DNA of 64,000 nt from Pollutimonas bauzanensis (GCF_900129885.1 NZ_FQXE01000016.1:1-64000), one strand, 5' to 3'; shown: positions 42,439 through 52,841, counted from the stretch's first letter. Notes: generated from the letters alone by a model not told the origin. Made by a program: numbers and translations.

Positions 42439-44076
42439 ATGAGCCTGACCGCAATCCTGAATTTCTGGCGCCGCGCCGTCCTGGTGATGTTGATGCTGAC
42501 ACTCGCCCCCTGCGCGCTGGCGGCTGAAACCGCGAATATCGATGCGGCCCTGCTCGCTCCCCTGGCGGACGGCGACACCGGCGCCAAGCTGCAGGCTATC
42601 TCGCAGCTTGGCCAGCTGCCCCACCCCAGGGCGGCGCAGATACTGGAAGCGCTGGCCAGCGAAAACCTGTACGCGACGCCCGGCGGCCGCATTCTCATCC
42701 TGCTGGGCGACAAGCGGGCGATGGACCCCGTCGCCGGCGAACAGCTGGATCTTCCCGCGGACGCCGACAGCATAGTCATCAACAACCGGCTGCGGCGCGC
42801 GATCACCGGCGCGCTGGCCGTATCGCAGCTATTTTCCGAAAATCCGCAAGTGCGCCTGGCCGCGGCAAGACGCCTGCAGCAAAGCGGCGATGCCTCGACC
42901 GTGGCCTTGATAGCGCAGGCCCTGGCCAAGGAAACCAATCCGGACGTGCGCGCCGCGCTCGAAATCGCCCATGCCAGCCTGGAACTGAAAAGCCCCGACC
43001 CGGCGCTGCGCAAGCATGCGGCCGAGGCCCTCGGCAACACCAATAACGGCGCCTTCCGTCCCATCCTGGCCGGCATGCTGGCCAGGGACGCCGGCGGCGC
43101 CTACACCGAGCCCGACGAGGCGGTGCGCGCCGCGGCCACGGCGGCGCTCAAGCGCATCGACCGCCACCTGAGCACGATCGAATGGGCGGGCAATCTGTTC
43201 TATGGCGTCAGCCTGGGCAGCGTCCTGCTGCTGGCCGCGCTGGGCCTGGCCATCACCTTCGGCCTGATGGGCGTGATCAATATGGCGCATGGCGAATTGC
43301 TGATGATAGGCGCCTATGTCACTTACCTGATGCAGCTGTTGTTCCGGCAGTTCGCCCCGGCCTGGATAGACTGGTACGTGATTGCCGCGCTGCCCATGGC
43401 CTTCCTGGCCACCGCCGCGGTAGGCATGGCGCTGGAGCGCACCGTGATCCAATGGCTGTACGGCCGCCCGCTGGAGACCCTGCTGGCCACCTGGGGGATC
43501 AGCCTGATCCTGATGCAGGGCGTGCGCACGATATTCGGCGCCCAGAATGTCGAGGTCAGCAACCCGTCGTGGATGTCCGGCGGCGTCACGCTGCTGGGCG
43601 GGCTGGTGCTGAGCTACAACCGCCTGGCCATCATCGTCTTCGCCCTGCTGGTGGTTTTCTTTGTGTGGCTGCTGCTCAATCACACGCGCCTGGGCCTGTT
43701 CGTGCGCGCCATCACGCAGAATCGCCGCATGGCCGACTGCGTGGGCGTGCCGACCGGCCGCATCGACATGCTGGCTTTCGGCCTGGGTTCGGGCATCGCC
43801 GGACTGGGAGGCGTGGCGCTGTCCCAACTGGGGAATGTCGGACCCGACCTGGGGCGCGGCTACCTCGTGGATTCATTCATGGTGGTCGTGCTGGGCGGCG
43901 TGGGCCAGTTGGCGGGGACCGTGATCGCCGCAATGGGCTTGGGCAGCATCAACAAATTTCTCGAACCCTGGGCGGGCGCCGTCATGGCCAAAATCACTAT
44001 CCTGGTGCTTATCGTGCTATTCGTTCAGAAACGCCCGCAAGGGCTCTTTGCGCCGCGCGGCAGGAGCGTCGAATGA
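42439..44076 (+). CDS. urtB: Urea ABC transporter permease UrtB
   Basis: 545 residues from ATG 42439-42441; a GTG at 42424 in the same frame is possible. As in other UrtB proteins a long N-terminal periplasmic part (signal peptide VLVMLMLTLAPCALA, then HEAT-like repeats such as AAARRLQQSGDASTVALIAQAL) precedes a LivH-like permease with about eight helices (LFYGVSLGSVLLLAALGLAITFGLMGVINMAHGELLMIGAY, IAGLGGVALSQLGNVGPDLGRGYLVDSFMVVVLGGVG). It ends with RPQGLFAPRGR. The stop overlaps the urtC ATG (ATGA). Confidence 0.92.
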   Translation: MSLTAILNFWRRAVLVMLMLTLAPCALAAETANIDAALLAPLADGDTGAKLQAISQLGQLPHPRAAQILEALASENLYATPGGRILILLGDKRAMDPVAGEQLDLPADADSIVINNRLRRAITGALAVSQLFSENPQVRLAAARRLQQSGDASTVALIAQALAKETNPDVRAALEIAHASLELKSPDPALRKHAAEALGNTNNGAFRPILAGMLARDAGGAYTEPDEAVRAAATAALKRIDRHLSTIEWAGNLFYGVSLGSVLLLAALGLAITFGLMGVINMAHGELLMIGAYVTYLMQLLFRQFAPAWIDWYVIAALPMAFLATAAVGMALERTVIQWLYGRPLETLLATWGISLILMQGVRTIFGAQNVEVSNPSWMSGGVTLLGGLVLSYNRLAIIVFALLVVFFVWLLLNHTRLGLFVRAITQNRRMADCVGVPTGRIDMLAFGLGSGIAGLGGVALSQLGNVGPDLGRGYLVDSFMVVVLGGVGQLAGTVIAAMGLGSINKFLEPWAGAVMAKITILVLIVLFVQKRPQGLFAPRGRSVE

Positions 44077-45209
44077 GCGCCCCATATACGCCGGCGGCGC
44101 CGGGCCGCCTGCAGCCCGGCCAGCGCCTGTTTTCCCCCAAGGCGTGGGCGGGCCTGCTGGCGGCGGTCGCCGTGCTGGCCTTGCTGCCCTTGCTGAACCT
44201 GGCGCTGCCGCCCGGCCACCCGCTGCATGTTTCGTCCTATACGGTCGCGCTGCTGGGCAAATTCATGTGCTACGCCATGGCCGCGCTGGCGCTGGACCTG
44301 GTGTGGGGCTATGCCGGCATCCTGTCGCTGGGCCATGGGGTTTTCTTTGCCCTCGGCGGTTATGCCCATGGCATGTATCTGATGCGCGCCATAGGCCGCG
44401 ACGGCGTGTATCAAAGCCATTTGCCGGATTTCATGGTGTTCCTCGACTGGAAGGAATACCCCTGGTACTGGGCGTTCACCGATCACTTCCTCTATGCGAT
44501 GCTGCTGGTGGTGCTGGTGCCTGGCGCGCTGGCATTCATTTTCGGCTATTTCGCCTTCCGCTCGCGCATCAAGGGCGTGTATTTTTCCATCATCACCCAG
44601 GCCATGACGTTCGCCGCCATGCTGCTTTTCTTCCGCAACGACACGGGCTTCGGCGGCAACAACGGCTTTACCGACTTCAAGCGGATACTGGGCTTCGACA
44701 TCACCGCGCCGGACACCCGCGCCGCGCTCTACTGGACCACGCTGGCCGCGCTGGCGGCGGCGCTGGTCGCCGCGCGCGCCGTCACGCAGTCCAAGCTGGG
44801 GCGCGTGCTGACGGCGCTGCGCGATTCCGAAAGCCGCCTGCGCTTCATAGGCTACGACCCGCTGGGCTTCAAGCTGTTTGTGTGGACGCTGTCGGCGGTC
44901 ATGTGCGGCATTGCGGGCGCGCTGTACGTTCCTCAAGTGGGGATCATCAATCCCGGCGAAATGTCTACCGAAACCTCCATAGAAATGGTGATCTGGGTCG
45001 CCACCGGCGGCCGCGGCACGCTGATCGGCCCGATAGTCGGCGCCGGCGCCGTCAATGGCCTCAAGACCTGGTTCACCAGCGTCCTGCCCGAGTTCTGGCT
45101 GTATGCGCTGGGCCTGATTTTCGTGCTGACCACGCTATTCCTGCCTCAGGGCATAGTCGGGCTGCTGCGCCAGCTGGCGTCGCGCCGCTACGCAAGGAAA
45201 ACACCATGA
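44073..45209 (+). CDS. urtC: Urea ABC transporter permease UrtC
   Basis: 378 residues from ATG 44073-44075 (overlapping the urtB stop by 4 bp). LivM-like permease: LGKFMCYAMAALALDLVWGYAGILSLGHGVFFALGGYAHGMYLMR, the UrtC-typical LDWKEYPWYWAFTDHF loop, IKGVYFSIITQAMTFAAMLLFFRNDTGFGGNNGFTDF, and GPIVGAGAVNGLKTWFTSVLPEFWLYALGLIFVLTTLFLPQGIVGL. Works with UrtB as the membrane channel for urea. Confidence 0.93.
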   Translation: MSAPYTPAAPGRLQPGQRLFSPKAWAGLLAAVAVLALLPLLNLALPPGHPLHVSSYTVALLGKFMCYAMAALALDLVWGYAGILSLGHGVFFALGGYAHGMYLMRAIGRDGVYQSHLPDFMVFLDWKEYPWYWAFTDHFLYAMLLVVLVPGALAFIFGYFAFRSRIKGVYFSIITQAMTFAAMLLFFRNDTGFGGNNGFTDFKRILGFDITAPDTRAALYWTTLAALAAALVAARAVTQSKLGRVLTALRDSESRLRFIGYDPLGFKLFVWTLSAVMCGIAGALYVPQVGIINPGEMSTETSIEMVIWVATGGRGTLIGPIVGAGAVNGLKTWFTSVLPEFWLYALGLIFVLTTLFLPQGIVGLLRQLASRRYARKTP

Positions 45210-46063
45210 AGCCTTCGCGCGCGCGACAACTGCAGGAACTCCAGGCGGCGCTGCTGATGGCGGACTCGGGCAGCGATGCCCCGTATGGCCGCGTGGCCAG
45301 CCCCGGCGTCGACACCCGCCACGGCGTCATTCTGTACCTGGAGGGCATAACGGTAAGCTTCGACGGCTTCAAGGCGCTGAACAATCTGAGCCTGGACATC
45401 GGTGTGGGCGAGCTGCGCTGCGTCATCGGCCCGAACGGCGCGGGCAAGACGACGATGATGGATGTGATCACCGGCAAGACCGCGCCCACGTCCGGCACGG
45501 CCTTCTTCGGCCAGAACATCGATCTGACCAAGCTTGGCGAAACCGAAATCGCGCATGCCGGCATAGGCAGGAAATTCCAGAGGCCCACGGTTTTCGAGAA
45601 CCACAGCGTTTTTGAAAACCTCGAATTGGCCATGAAAGCTGACAAGCGGGTCAAGCCCACGCTGTTCGCCAGGCTGACCGGCGAACAGGCCGACGCCATA
45701 GACTCGACGCTCGAGCTGATACGCTTGAAACATGAAGTCTGGCGCCCCGCCGGCTTGCTGTCCCACGGGCAGAAGCAATGGCTGGAAATAGGCATGCTGC
45801 TGATGCAGGAACCGCAATTGCTGCTGCTCGACGAGCCCGTGGCGGGCATGACCGACGCCGAAACCGAGCGCACCGGCGAACTGCTCAATGAATTGAAGGG
45901 ACGCCATTCGCTGATGGTGGTGGAACACGACATGGACTTTGTCGCCAGCATTGCCGGCGCGGGCAAAGTGACGGTATTGCACGAAGGATCGGTGCTGGCC
46001 GAAGGCACCATGGCGCAGGTGCAGGCCGACCAGCGCGTAATCGAAGTTTACCTGGGGCGCTGA
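45206..46063 (+). CDS. urtD: Urea ABC transporter ATP-binding protein UrtD
   Basis: 285 residues from ATG 45206-45208 (ATGA overlap with urtC). An N-terminal extension of about 45 residues ends in ILYLEGITVSFDGFKALNNLSLDI, the conserved UrtD opening. Walker A GPNGAGKTTMMDVITGKT; Q-loop region GRKFQRPTVFENHSVFENLELA; signature LLSHGQKQWLEIGMLL (SHGQK in place of SGGQ, normal for UrtD); Walker B LLLLDEPVAGMTD; switch His in VVEHDMDFV. Confidence 0.95.
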   Translation: MKPSRARQLQELQAALLMADSGSDAPYGRVASPGVDTRHGVILYLEGITVSFDGFKALNNLSLDIGVGELRCVIGPNGAGKTTMMDVITGKTAPTSGTAFFGQNIDLTKLGETEIAHAGIGRKFQRPTVFENHSVFENLELAMKADKRVKPTLFARLTGEQADAIDSTLELIRLKHEVWRPAGLLSHGQKQWLEIGMLLMQEPQLLLLDEPVAGMTDAETERTGELLNELKGRHSLMVVEHDMDFVASIAGAGKVTVLHEGSVLAEGTMAQVQADQRVIEVYLGR

Positions 46064-46064
46064 G

Positions 46065-46763
46065 ATGCTGGATGTACAAGCTGTCAATCAATACTATGGC
46101 GGCAGCCATACCTTGCGGGGCGTGTCCCTGGCCCTGAAGCGGGGCGAATGCCTGGCGCTGCTGGGCCGCAATGGCGTCGGCAAGACCACGCTATTGAAGT
46201 GCCTGATGGGAGTGCTGCCGATCGCCTCGGGCAGCGTCCGCTTCGATGGCGTGGACATCAGCCGGCTGGCGCCGCATGAGCGCGCCGCGCGCGGCATTGC
46301 CTATGTCCCGCAGGGGCGCGACATCTTCGCCCGGCTTACCGTCGAAGAGAACATCCTGATGGGCATGGCGGCCAAGCCGGCGGCCAGCGCCCGGCGCATC
46401 AAGGGCGAGATCTTCGAGCTGTTTCCGGTGCTGCGGACCATGCTGGCGCGCCGCGGCGGCGACCTTTCCGGCGGCCAGCAGCAGCAGCTGGCCATCGCGC
46501 GGGCCCTGGTCGCGGAACCCAGGCTGGTGATCCTGGACGAGCCCACCGAAGGGATACAGCCATCCATCATCAAGGATATCGCCAAGGTGATCCGCCTGCT
46601 GCGCGAGCGCGGCGACATCGGCATCCTGCTCTGCGAGCAGTACTTCGATTTCGCCCGCGAACTGGCCGATCAGTTCGTGGTGCTCTCGCGCGGCGAGGTC
46701 GTGGCCGCCGGCGACAAGTCGCAAATCGGCGGCGACGACGTGCGCCGGCATTTGTCGGTGTAG
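46065..46763 (+). CDS. urtE: Urea ABC transporter ATP-binding protein UrtE
   Basis: 232 residues, one base after urtD. Opening MLDVQAVNQYYGGSHTLRGVSLAL with Walker A LLGRNGVGKTTLLKCLMG; ARGIAYVPQGRDIFARLTVEENILMG; signature GDLSGGQQQQLAIARALV; Walker B LVILDEPTEGIQPS; switch His replaced by LLCEQYFDFA as usual in LivF/UrtE. The stop is 6 bp before ureD, joining uptake and hydrolysis in one transcript. Confidence 0.95.
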   Translation: MLDVQAVNQYYGGSHTLRGVSLALKRGECLALLGRNGVGKTTLLKCLMGVLPIASGSVRFDGVDISRLAPHERAARGIAYVPQGRDIFARLTVEENILMGMAAKPAASARRIKGEIFELFPVLRTMLARRGGDLSGGQQQQLAIARALVAEPRLVILDEPTEGIQPSIIKDIAKVIRLLRERGDIGILLCEQYFDFARELADQFVVLSRGEVVAAGDKSQIGGDDVRRHLSV

Positions 46764-46769
46764 ACCGCC

Positions 46770-47624
46770 ATGACCGCGCTCACCGATGAATGGCACGCCA
46801 GGCTGGCGCTTTCGTTCTCGCGCCAGGGCCCGCACAAGACCGTGCTCTCGGAACGCAGGCATGAAGGCCCTTTGCTGGTGCAGAAAGCCCTGTATCCCGA
46901 AGGGCCGGGGGTCTGCCACGTCACCATCCTGCATCCGCCCTCGGGCATCGCGGGCGGCGACATCCTGGCCATCGATGTCGATGTGCAGCCCGGCGCCCAC
47001 GCATTGTTGAGCACGCCGGGCGCCACGCGCTGGTACAAGGCCAATGGCCGGCATGCGGCGCAGCGGGTGCACATCCGTCTGGCCGCCGGCGCGCGCCTGG
47101 ACTGGCTGCCGCAGGAAAACATCTTCTTCGAGCAGGCCGATGCGGCGGCGGGCACCCAACTGGATATGCAAACCGGCGCCAGCGCCATAGGCTGGGACAT
47201 CACCCAATTGGGCAGCATAGGCAAGGCCGGGCACTGGGCGCAGGGGCGGCTGCGGCTCGACACCCTGCTTACCCTGGACGGCCGCCCGATGTGGCTGGAC
47301 GCCGGCGAACTATGCGCCGACGGCGCCTTGCGCCATAGCGCCAATGGCCTGGCGGGTTTCCCCGTGATGGCCACGCTGTGGGCTTTCGGGCCGCGCCTGA
47401 GCCCCGAACAAACCGAGGGCCTGGCACAAGAATTGCCCTGGCACGACAGCCTGCGCGCCGGACTCACCCACATGCCGCAGGACAAGGAACAAGGGCTCAG
47501 CCTGATCCGCCTCCTGGGGATGCATGTGCAGGATGTGAAGCGCGTGCTGATAGCGCTCTGGATGCGCCTGCGGCCGCTGCTGCTGGATACGCAAGGCGCG
47601 CGCCTGCGCCTTTGGAATACCTGA
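46770..47624 (+). CDS. ureD: Urease accessory protein UreD (UreH)
   Basis: 284 residues. Family landmarks: HEGPLLVQKALYPEGPGVCHVTILHPPSGIAGGDILAIDVDV, LLSTPGATRWYKANGRHAAQRV, LDWLPQENIFFEQADA, WDITQLGSIGKAGHWAQGRLRL. UreD docks on apo-urease and, with UreF and UreG, delivers nickel through a channel. ATG at 46770. Confidence 0.95.
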   Translation: MTALTDEWHARLALSFSRQGPHKTVLSERRHEGPLLVQKALYPEGPGVCHVTILHPPSGIAGGDILAIDVDVQPGAHALLSTPGATRWYKANGRHAAQRVHIRLAAGARLDWLPQENIFFEQADAAAGTQLDMQTGASAIGWDITQLGSIGKAGHWAQGRLRLDTLLTLDGRPMWLDAGELCADGALRHSANGLAGFPVMATLWAFGPRLSPEQTEGLAQELPWHDSLRAGLTHMPQDKEQGLSLIRLLGMHVQDVKRVLIALWMRLRPLLLDTQGARLRLWNT

Positions 47625-47645
47625 CGTCTTTCAAGGAATCACACT

Positions 47646-47948
47646 ATGGACCTCACTCCCCGCGAAAAAGACAAGCTGCTGATATTCACGGCGGCCTTGC
47701 TGGCGGAGCGGCGCAAGGCGCGCGGCGTCAAATTGAATTATCCGGAAGCCATCGCATTGATCACGGCGGCATTGATGGAGGGCGCGCGCGATGGCCGCAG
47801 CGTCGCCGACCTCATGCACTACGGCACCACCATACTGGGGCGCGACGATGTCATGGAGGGAATAGCGGAGATGATCGCCGATATCCAGGTGGAGGCCACC
47901 TTCCCCGACGGCACCAAGCTGATTACCGTTCACCACCCCATCATTTAA
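47646..47948 (+). CDS. ureA: Urease gamma subunit UreA
   Basis: 100 residues, the standard gamma-subunit length: [50 protein letters not shown], then [21 protein letters not shown] and [18 protein letters not shown], all conserved. AAGGAATCACACT precedes the ATG. Confidence 0.97.
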   Translation: MDLTPREKDKLLIFTAALLAERRKARGVKLNYPEAIALITAALMEGARDGRSVADLMHYGTTILGRDDVMEGIAEMIADIQVEATFPDGTKLITVHHPII

Positions 47949-48001
47949 GCGCCGCGCCCGCCGCGCGCCGGCGGCCAGCCACTCTTTATCGGGAATTGCA
48001 T

Positions 48002-48622
48002 ATGTCCACTCCATCCCTACTTCGCACCATCGGCATCCGCGCCTGCGCCGCGGCGGGGCTCGCCCTGGTTTCGGCGGCGGCGCTGGCCCATCCCGGCCAT
48101 GAACAAGGACTGTCGGGCGGCATGTTCGCCGCCGGCCTGCTCCACCCGCTGACCGGCGCCGATCACTTGCTCGCCATGCTGGCGGTGGGCATGTGGGCCG
48201 CCCTGTCCCATGCAGACATCCGGCAGGCCATCCGGACCCCCGCCAGTTTCCTGTGCCTGTTGCTGCTTGGCGCGCTGGCCGGCATCGCCGGGTTCGGCCC
48301 GCCGGCGGTCGAGCCCTTCATCATGGCGTCCTTGCTGGTGCTGGGGCTTTTGCTGGCCAGCCGCATCGCCATGCCCGGCTGGATGGGCGCCGCGCTGGTG
48401 GGTTTCTTCGCCCTGTTCCACGGCGCGGCGCACGGCGCCGAATTGCCGGCGGGCCACAGCGCGGCCGCCTTCATCGCCGGCTTCATGCTCAGCACGCTGG
48501 CCCTGCACCTCATCGGCCTGGCCGGCGGCTTCGCGCTGAAACACCGCGCTCCGTGGCTGGCGCGCCTGGCCGGCGCCGGCATAGCCGCCTACGGCGTCGC
48601 GCTGTTCGCCGGCGCGGCCTGA
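48002..48622 (+). CDS. ureJ: HupE/UreJ family nickel-related membrane protein
   Basis: 206 residues: signal-like N-terminus ending ALVSAAALA, then HPGHEQG at the mature N-terminus, a metal-binding HxxH-type motif of the family; AAGLLHPLTGADHLLAMLAVGMWAA with conserved H and D residues; six helices; FFALFHGAAHGAELP. HupE/UreJ proteins act as nickel permeases. Its place between ureA and ureB is typical of Bordetella-like urease operons and fits supply of Ni to the enzyme. Confidence 0.88.
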   Translation: MSTPSLLRTIGIRACAAAGLALVSAAALAHPGHEQGLSGGMFAAGLLHPLTGADHLLAMLAVGMWAALSHADIRQAIRTPASFLCLLLLGALAGIAGFGPPAVEPFIMASLLVLGLLLASRIAMPGWMGAALVGFFALFHGAAHGAELPAGHSAAAFIAGFMLSTLALHLIGLAGGFALKHRAPWLARLAGAGIAAYGVALFAGAA

Positions 48623-48664
48623 AAGCGGGCGTCCATTGCCTGCGCACTCTTGGGAATACGCAAA

Positions 48665-48970
48665 ATGATACCTGGTGAAATCCTTGCCGAAGCCGGCGAC
48701 ATCGAACTGAACGCCGCGCGCGCCACTTGCGTGGTCGACGTCGTCAACACCGGCGACCGGCCCGTGCAGGTCGGCTCGCACTACCATTTCGCCGAAGTGA
48801 ATTCCGGCCTGGAATTCGACCGCGGGCTGGCCCGCGGCTGCCGGCTGAACATCGCCGCCGGCACGGCCGTGCGCTTCGAACCCGGCCAGAAGCGCAGTGT
48901 CGAACTGGTGGAACTGGCCGGCGAGCGCAAGGTATACGGCTTCAACGGCGACGTCATGGGAGCGCTGTGA
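48665..48970 (+). CDS. ureB: Urease beta subunit UreB
   Basis: 101 residues from ATG 48665-48667: [64 protein letters not shown] and YGFNGDVMG are conserved. A GTG- or ATG-initiated five-residue extension upstream (MGIRK) lacks a better ribosome binding site. The stop overlaps the ureC ATG by one base. Confidence 0.96.
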   Translation: MIPGEILAEAGDIELNAARATCVVDVVNTGDRPVQVGSHYHFAEVNSGLEFDRGLARGCRLNIAAGTAVRFEPGQKRSVELVELAGERKVYGFNGDVMGAL

Positions 48971-50685
48971 TGGTAGCCATTTCACGACGCGCCTACACCG
49001 AAATGTTCGGCCCGACCATCGTCAATGGCGTGGGCGACCGCATCCGCCTCGCCGACACGCAATTGCTGGCTGAAGTGGAAAAGGACCACACGATATTCGG
49101 CGAGGAAATAAAGTTCGGCGGCGGCAAGGTGATACGCGACGGCATGGGGCAAAGCCAGCGCTCGAGCGCCGATTGCATCGATACCGTCATCACCAACGCG
49201 CTGATCATCGACGCCGTCACCGGCATCGTCAAGGCCGACATAGGCATCAAGAACGGCCTGATTTCGGGCATAGGCAAGGCCGGCAACCCCGACATCCAGC
49301 CCGGAATCACGATCGTGGTGGGCCCGGCCACGGAAGTCATCGCCGGCGAAGGCATGATAGTCACGGCCGGCGCCATCGATTCCCATATCCACTTCATCTG
49401 CCCGCAGCAGATCGACGAAGCGCTGGCCAGCGGCATCACCACCATGATAGGCGGGGGCACCGGCCCGGCCACGGGCACGCTGGCCACCACCTGCACGCCG
49501 GGGCCCTGGCATATTCATTCCATGCTTGCGGCGCTGGACGCCTTCCCCATGAATATCGGCCTGCTGGGCAAGGGCAACGCCAGCCGGCAGGAGCCGCTGT
49601 TCGAACAGGTCCGGGCGGGAGCCATAGGCCTGAAGCTGCATGAAGACTGGGGCACCACGCCCGCGGCCATCGACACTTGCCTGAGCGTCGCGGAACAAAC
49701 CGACGTGCAGGTGGCCATCCACAGCGACACGCTGAATGAGTCGGGCTTCGTCGAAGATACCTTCAAGGCCTTCAAGGGCCGTACCATCCATTCCTTCCAT
49801 ACCGAAGGCGCCGGCGGCGGCCATGCCCCCGATATCATCCGCGCCGCCGGCATGCCCAATGTGCTGCCGGCATCCACCAACCCCACCATGCCGTTCACCG
49901 CCAACACCATAGACGAGCACCTGGACATGCTGATGGTGTGCCATCACCTGGATCCGTCGATCGCCGAAGATGTCGCCTTCGCGGAAAGCCGCATCCGGCG
50001 CGAGACCATTGCGGCGGAAGACGTGCTCCACGATCTTGGCGGCTTTTCCATCATGAGCTCGGACTCGCAGGCCATGGGGCGCATCGGCGAGGTGGTGTTG
50101 CGCACCTGGCAGACGGCCGACAAGATGAAGGCGCAGCGAGGCGCCCTGGAAGGCGACAGCGCCCGCGCCGACAACCAGCGCATCAAACGCTACATCGCCA
50201 AGTACACCATCAACCCGGCCCTGGCCCACGGCATCGGCCACAAGGTGGGTTCCATCGAAGTCGGCAAGCTGGCCGACATCGTCCTGTGGCGCCCCGCCTT
50301 CTTCGGCGTCAAGGCCCATATGGTGCTCAAGGGCGGCATGATAGCCGCCGCCAGCATGGGCGACCCGGGCGCCTCGATTTCCACCCCGCAGCCGGTGCAT
50401 TTCCGTCCCATGTTCGGCAGTTTCGGCAAGGCCGTCAGGACCTCGCTGACCTTTCTGTCGCAAGCCGGCCTGGACAACCCCGCGGTGCATGGACTGGGGC
50501 TGACCAAGACCCTGGCGGCGGTTCACGGCTGCCGCGGCATAGGCAAGAAAGACATGGTGCGCAATGACTGGCTGCCGCATATTACCGTCGACCCGCAGAC
50601 CTACCGGGTCATGGCCGACGGCAAGCTGTTGAGCTGCGAACCCGCCAGCATCCTGCCCATGGCGCAACGTTACTTTTTATTCTAG
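48970..50685 (+). CDS. ureC: Urease alpha subunit UreC (catalytic)
   Basis: 571 residues, full length. Nickel and catalytic residues are present: His pair in [12 protein letters not shown] (about 137/139), the carbamylated Lys and His in GLKLHEDWG (about 220/222), [13 protein letters not shown] (about 249), [13 protein letters not shown] (about 275), flap His in VCHHLDP (about 323) and Asp in [11 protein letters not shown] (about 363). Flap Cys is in MLMVCHHL. Nothing suggests inactivation. Hydrolyses urea to ammonia and carbamate. Confidence 0.97.
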   Translation: MVAISRRAYTEMFGPTIVNGVGDRIRLADTQLLAEVEKDHTIFGEEIKFGGGKVIRDGMGQSQRSSADCIDTVITNALIIDAVTGIVKADIGIKNGLISGIGKAGNPDIQPGITIVVGPATEVIAGEGMIVTAGAIDSHIHFICPQQIDEALASGITTMIGGGTGPATGTLATTCTPGPWHIHSMLAALDAFPMNIGLLGKGNASRQEPLFEQVRAGAIGLKLHEDWGTTPAAIDTCLSVAEQTDVQVAIHSDTLNESGFVEDTFKAFKGRTIHSFHTEGAGGGHAPDIIRAAGMPNVLPASTNPTMPFTANTIDEHLDMLMVCHHLDPSIAEDVAFAESRIRRETIAAEDVLHDLGGFSIMSSDSQAMGRIGEVVLRTWQTADKMKAQRGALEGDSARADNQRIKRYIAKYTINPALAHGIGHKVGSIEVGKLADIVLWRPAFFGVKAHMVLKGGMIAAASMGDPGASISTPQPVHFRPMFGSFGKAVRTSLTFLSQAGLDNPAVHGLGLTKTLAAVHGCRGIGKKDMVRNDWLPHITVDPQTYRVMADGKLLSCEPASILPMAQRYFLF

Positions 50686-50687
50686 CC

Positions 50688-51443
50688 ATGCGCATGATCA
50701 AGAAGCAGCTGCGCGGCGCCGGCCTGGCTCAGGCATTGATCCGCAACGCCCCCAAGGCCGTCCTGCCTTTCGAGTCGCGGCGGCGCAGCCGCCAGAAAAT
50801 CGAGCTGGACAACGGCGAGCCGGTGGGCCTGGCCCTGAACCAGGGCGCCGTCCTGCGGCATGGCGACGTGCTGATGGCCGACGACGGCGGGCTCATCGTG
50901 GTCCAGGCCGCGATCGAATCCGTCCTGAAGGTCACCGCGCAGGTCCCGCAGCAGCTCGCTCGCGCCGCCTACCACTTGGGCAACCGCCATATCCTGGTCG
51001 AGGTCGGGCCGGACTACCTGCAGCTGGAGCATGATGCCGTCCTGGTCGACATGCTGCGGCAACTGGGCGGCGTCACGGTCAGCGAAGTGAAAGCGCGGTT
51101 CGAGCCCGATGCGGGCGCCTACGGCGGCGGCCACAAGCACGGCCATGACGCGAGCTTCGCCGAAGACTACGCCCTGGCCCAGGCCGCCTATGCCGCGCAC
51201 GAAGGGCCCGGCGAGCATGCGGGCGGCCAGGATCATCAAGAGCACCCTCAAGACCATGATCATGGACATGGCCCGGATCACGACCCTGGCCACGATCACG
51301 ATCACGATCACAGTCACGAACATCAGCGTCAACATGAGCACGATCACGGTCACGGCCATGACGACGATCACAGCCACGGCCATGACGGCGAGCACGTCGG
51401 CGGCGCGTCCGCTGAACGTCGCCGCAAGCCTCCGCGCGGCTAG
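50688..51443 (+). CDS. ureE: Urease nickel metallochaperone UreE with long His-rich tail
   Basis: 251 residues, longer than the usual 150-200. The core has the peptide-binding domain (PFESRRRSRQKIELDNGEPVGLALNQGAVLRHGDVLMADDGG) and the metal-binding domain with VQAAIESVLKVTA, YHLGNRHILVEVG (conserved His) and LEHDAVLVDMLRQLGGVTVSEVKARFEPDAGAYGGGHKHGHD. The tail from about residue 185 holds over 20 histidines in HD/HE/HG repeats, a nickel store. Starts 2 bp after ureC. Confidence 0.95.
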   Translation: MRMIKKQLRGAGLAQALIRNAPKAVLPFESRRRSRQKIELDNGEPVGLALNQGAVLRHGDVLMADDGGLIVVQAAIESVLKVTAQVPQQLARAAYHLGNRHILVEVGPDYLQLEHDAVLVDMLRQLGGVTVSEVKARFEPDAGAYGGGHKHGHDASFAEDYALAQAAYAAHEGPGEHAGGQDHQEHPQDHDHGHGPDHDPGHDHDHDHSHEHQRQHEHDHGHGHDDDHSHGHDGEHVGGASAERRRKPPRG

Positions 51444-51451
51444 GCGGGCGC

Positions 51452-52141
51452 GTGGACACCCGCCAATTGACCGCGCTGCTGCAGCTGTCGTCGCCGGCCC
51501 TGCCCATAGGCGGCTATAGCTATTCCCAAGGCTTTGAAGCGGCCGTGGAGCGCGGGCTCGTCGACGGCGAGGCCAGCGCCTGCCTGTGGATCCGGCAGCA
51601 GCTGGAACTGGTGGTCGCGCAATGCGAAGCGCCCATATGGGCCTTGCTGTTCGACGGCTGGGCCGGCGGCGACTGGGAACAGCTGGACTATTGGAACAGC
51701 TGGTTCCACGCATCGCGCGAAACCCAGGAAATACGCCAGGAAACCGAGCAAATGGGCTGGTCGCTGGTGAAACTGGCGACCGACCTGGACTGGGGCGACG
51801 CCGGCGCGCGCCGCTATCTGCTTGGACAGGCCACGGTCACCCTGCCCGCCGCGCATGCCTATGCCGCCTATGCCCTGGGCATAGCCAGAAGCCCCGGCCT
51901 GGCGGCCTACCTGTTCACCTGGCTGGAAAACCAGGTCATGGCGGCCATCAAAACCGTGCCCCTGGGCCAAATGGCCGCCCAGCGCATCCTGAACCAGTTG
52001 CGCCCCAATATATCGACCGTGTGCGACGAAGCGTTCAGCCGGGCGGCGCAGCGCCCGCCGCGCATCCACACCCTGGCGCCGCAATTCGCCATCTTGTCGT
52101 CCCGCCACGAAACCCAATATTCCCGTCTATTCCGCTCCTGA
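51452..52141 (+). CDS. ureF: Urease accessory protein UreF
   Basis: 229 residues from GTG 51452 (GGCGGGC upstream). [94 protein letters not shown] and [14 protein letters not shown] are diagnostic. UreF acts as a gate between UreG and UreD during nickel insertion. Confidence 0.95.
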   Translation: MDTRQLTALLQLSSPALPIGGYSYSQGFEAAVERGLVDGEASACLWIRQQLELVVAQCEAPIWALLFDGWAGGDWEQLDYWNSWFHASRETQEIRQETEQMGWSLVKLATDLDWGDAGARRYLLGQATVTLPAAHAYAAYALGIARSPGLAAYLFTWLENQVMAAIKTVPLGQMAAQRILNQLRPNISTVCDEAFSRAAQRPPRIHTLAPQFAILSSRHETQYSRLFRS

Positions 52142-52151
52142 AGGCCCTCTC

Positions 52152-52841
52152 ATGACCAAGCACCTGAAATACAGTTCCCCGTCGCACCTGCGCAGCAAGC
52201 CGCTGCCCGTCCTGCGCGTGGGCGTGGGAGGCCCGGTCGGATCGGGCAAGACCACCCTGCTCGAAATGCTGTGCAAGAAAATGTCGGCAAAATACGAGCT
52301 GATCGCCATCACCAACGACATCTACACCAAGGAAGACCAGCGTTTGCTGACGATTTCCGGCGCCCTGCCGGCCGAGCGCATCATGGGCGTCGAAACCGGC
52401 GGATGCCCGCACACCGCGATCCGCGAGGATGCCTCCATCAACCTGGAGGCCATAGACCGGATGCTGAACAAGTTTCCCGACGCCGACATCGTTTTCGTGG
52501 AATCCGGCGGCGACAACCTCGCCGCCACCTTCAGCCCCGAGCTTTCGGACTTGACGCTGTATGTCATCGACGTCGCAGGCGGCGAGAAAATTCCCCGCAA
52601 GGGCGGCCCGGGCATCACCAAATCCGACCTGCTGATCATCAACAAGACCGACCTGGCGCCTTATGTCGGCGCGTCGCTCGAAGTCATGGAGCAGGACACC
52701 CGGCGCATGCGCGGCAACCGGCCGTTTGTCATGGGCACCATAAAGAACGGCGTGGGCCTGGACGAGGTTATTGCCTTTATCGAAAGCCAGGGCTTGCTGG
52801 GCGTAGCCGGATCTGACAGCCACGGCGCACCATCCACCTAG
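52152..52841 (+). CDS. ureG: Urease accessory GTPase UreG
   Basis: 229 residues. P-loop [22 protein letters not shown]; the nickel-binding CPH motif in [76 protein letters not shown] guanine-specificity motif. GTP hydrolysis drives nickel delivery. Last gene of the operon. Confidence 0.97.
   Translation: MTKHLKYSSPSHLRSKPLPVLRVGVGGPVGSGKTTLLEMLCKKMSAKYELIAITNDIYTKEDQRLLTISGALPAERIMGVETGGCPHTAIREDASINLEAIDRMLNKFPDADIVFVESGGDNLAATFSPELSDLTLYVIDVAGGEKIPRKGGPGITKSDLLIINKTDLAPYVGASLEVMEQDTRRMRGNRPFVMGTIKNGVGLDEVIAFIESQGLLGVAGSDSHGAPST

Noticed and set aside
48982-50667. A 561-codon minus-strand open frame opposite ureC
   Set aside because: Antisense shadow of a fully conserved urease gene.
51240-51420. 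Short repeats in the ureE 3' end as a CRISPR-like array
   Set aside because: They are codon-level His/Asp repeats within an intact gene, without spacers.
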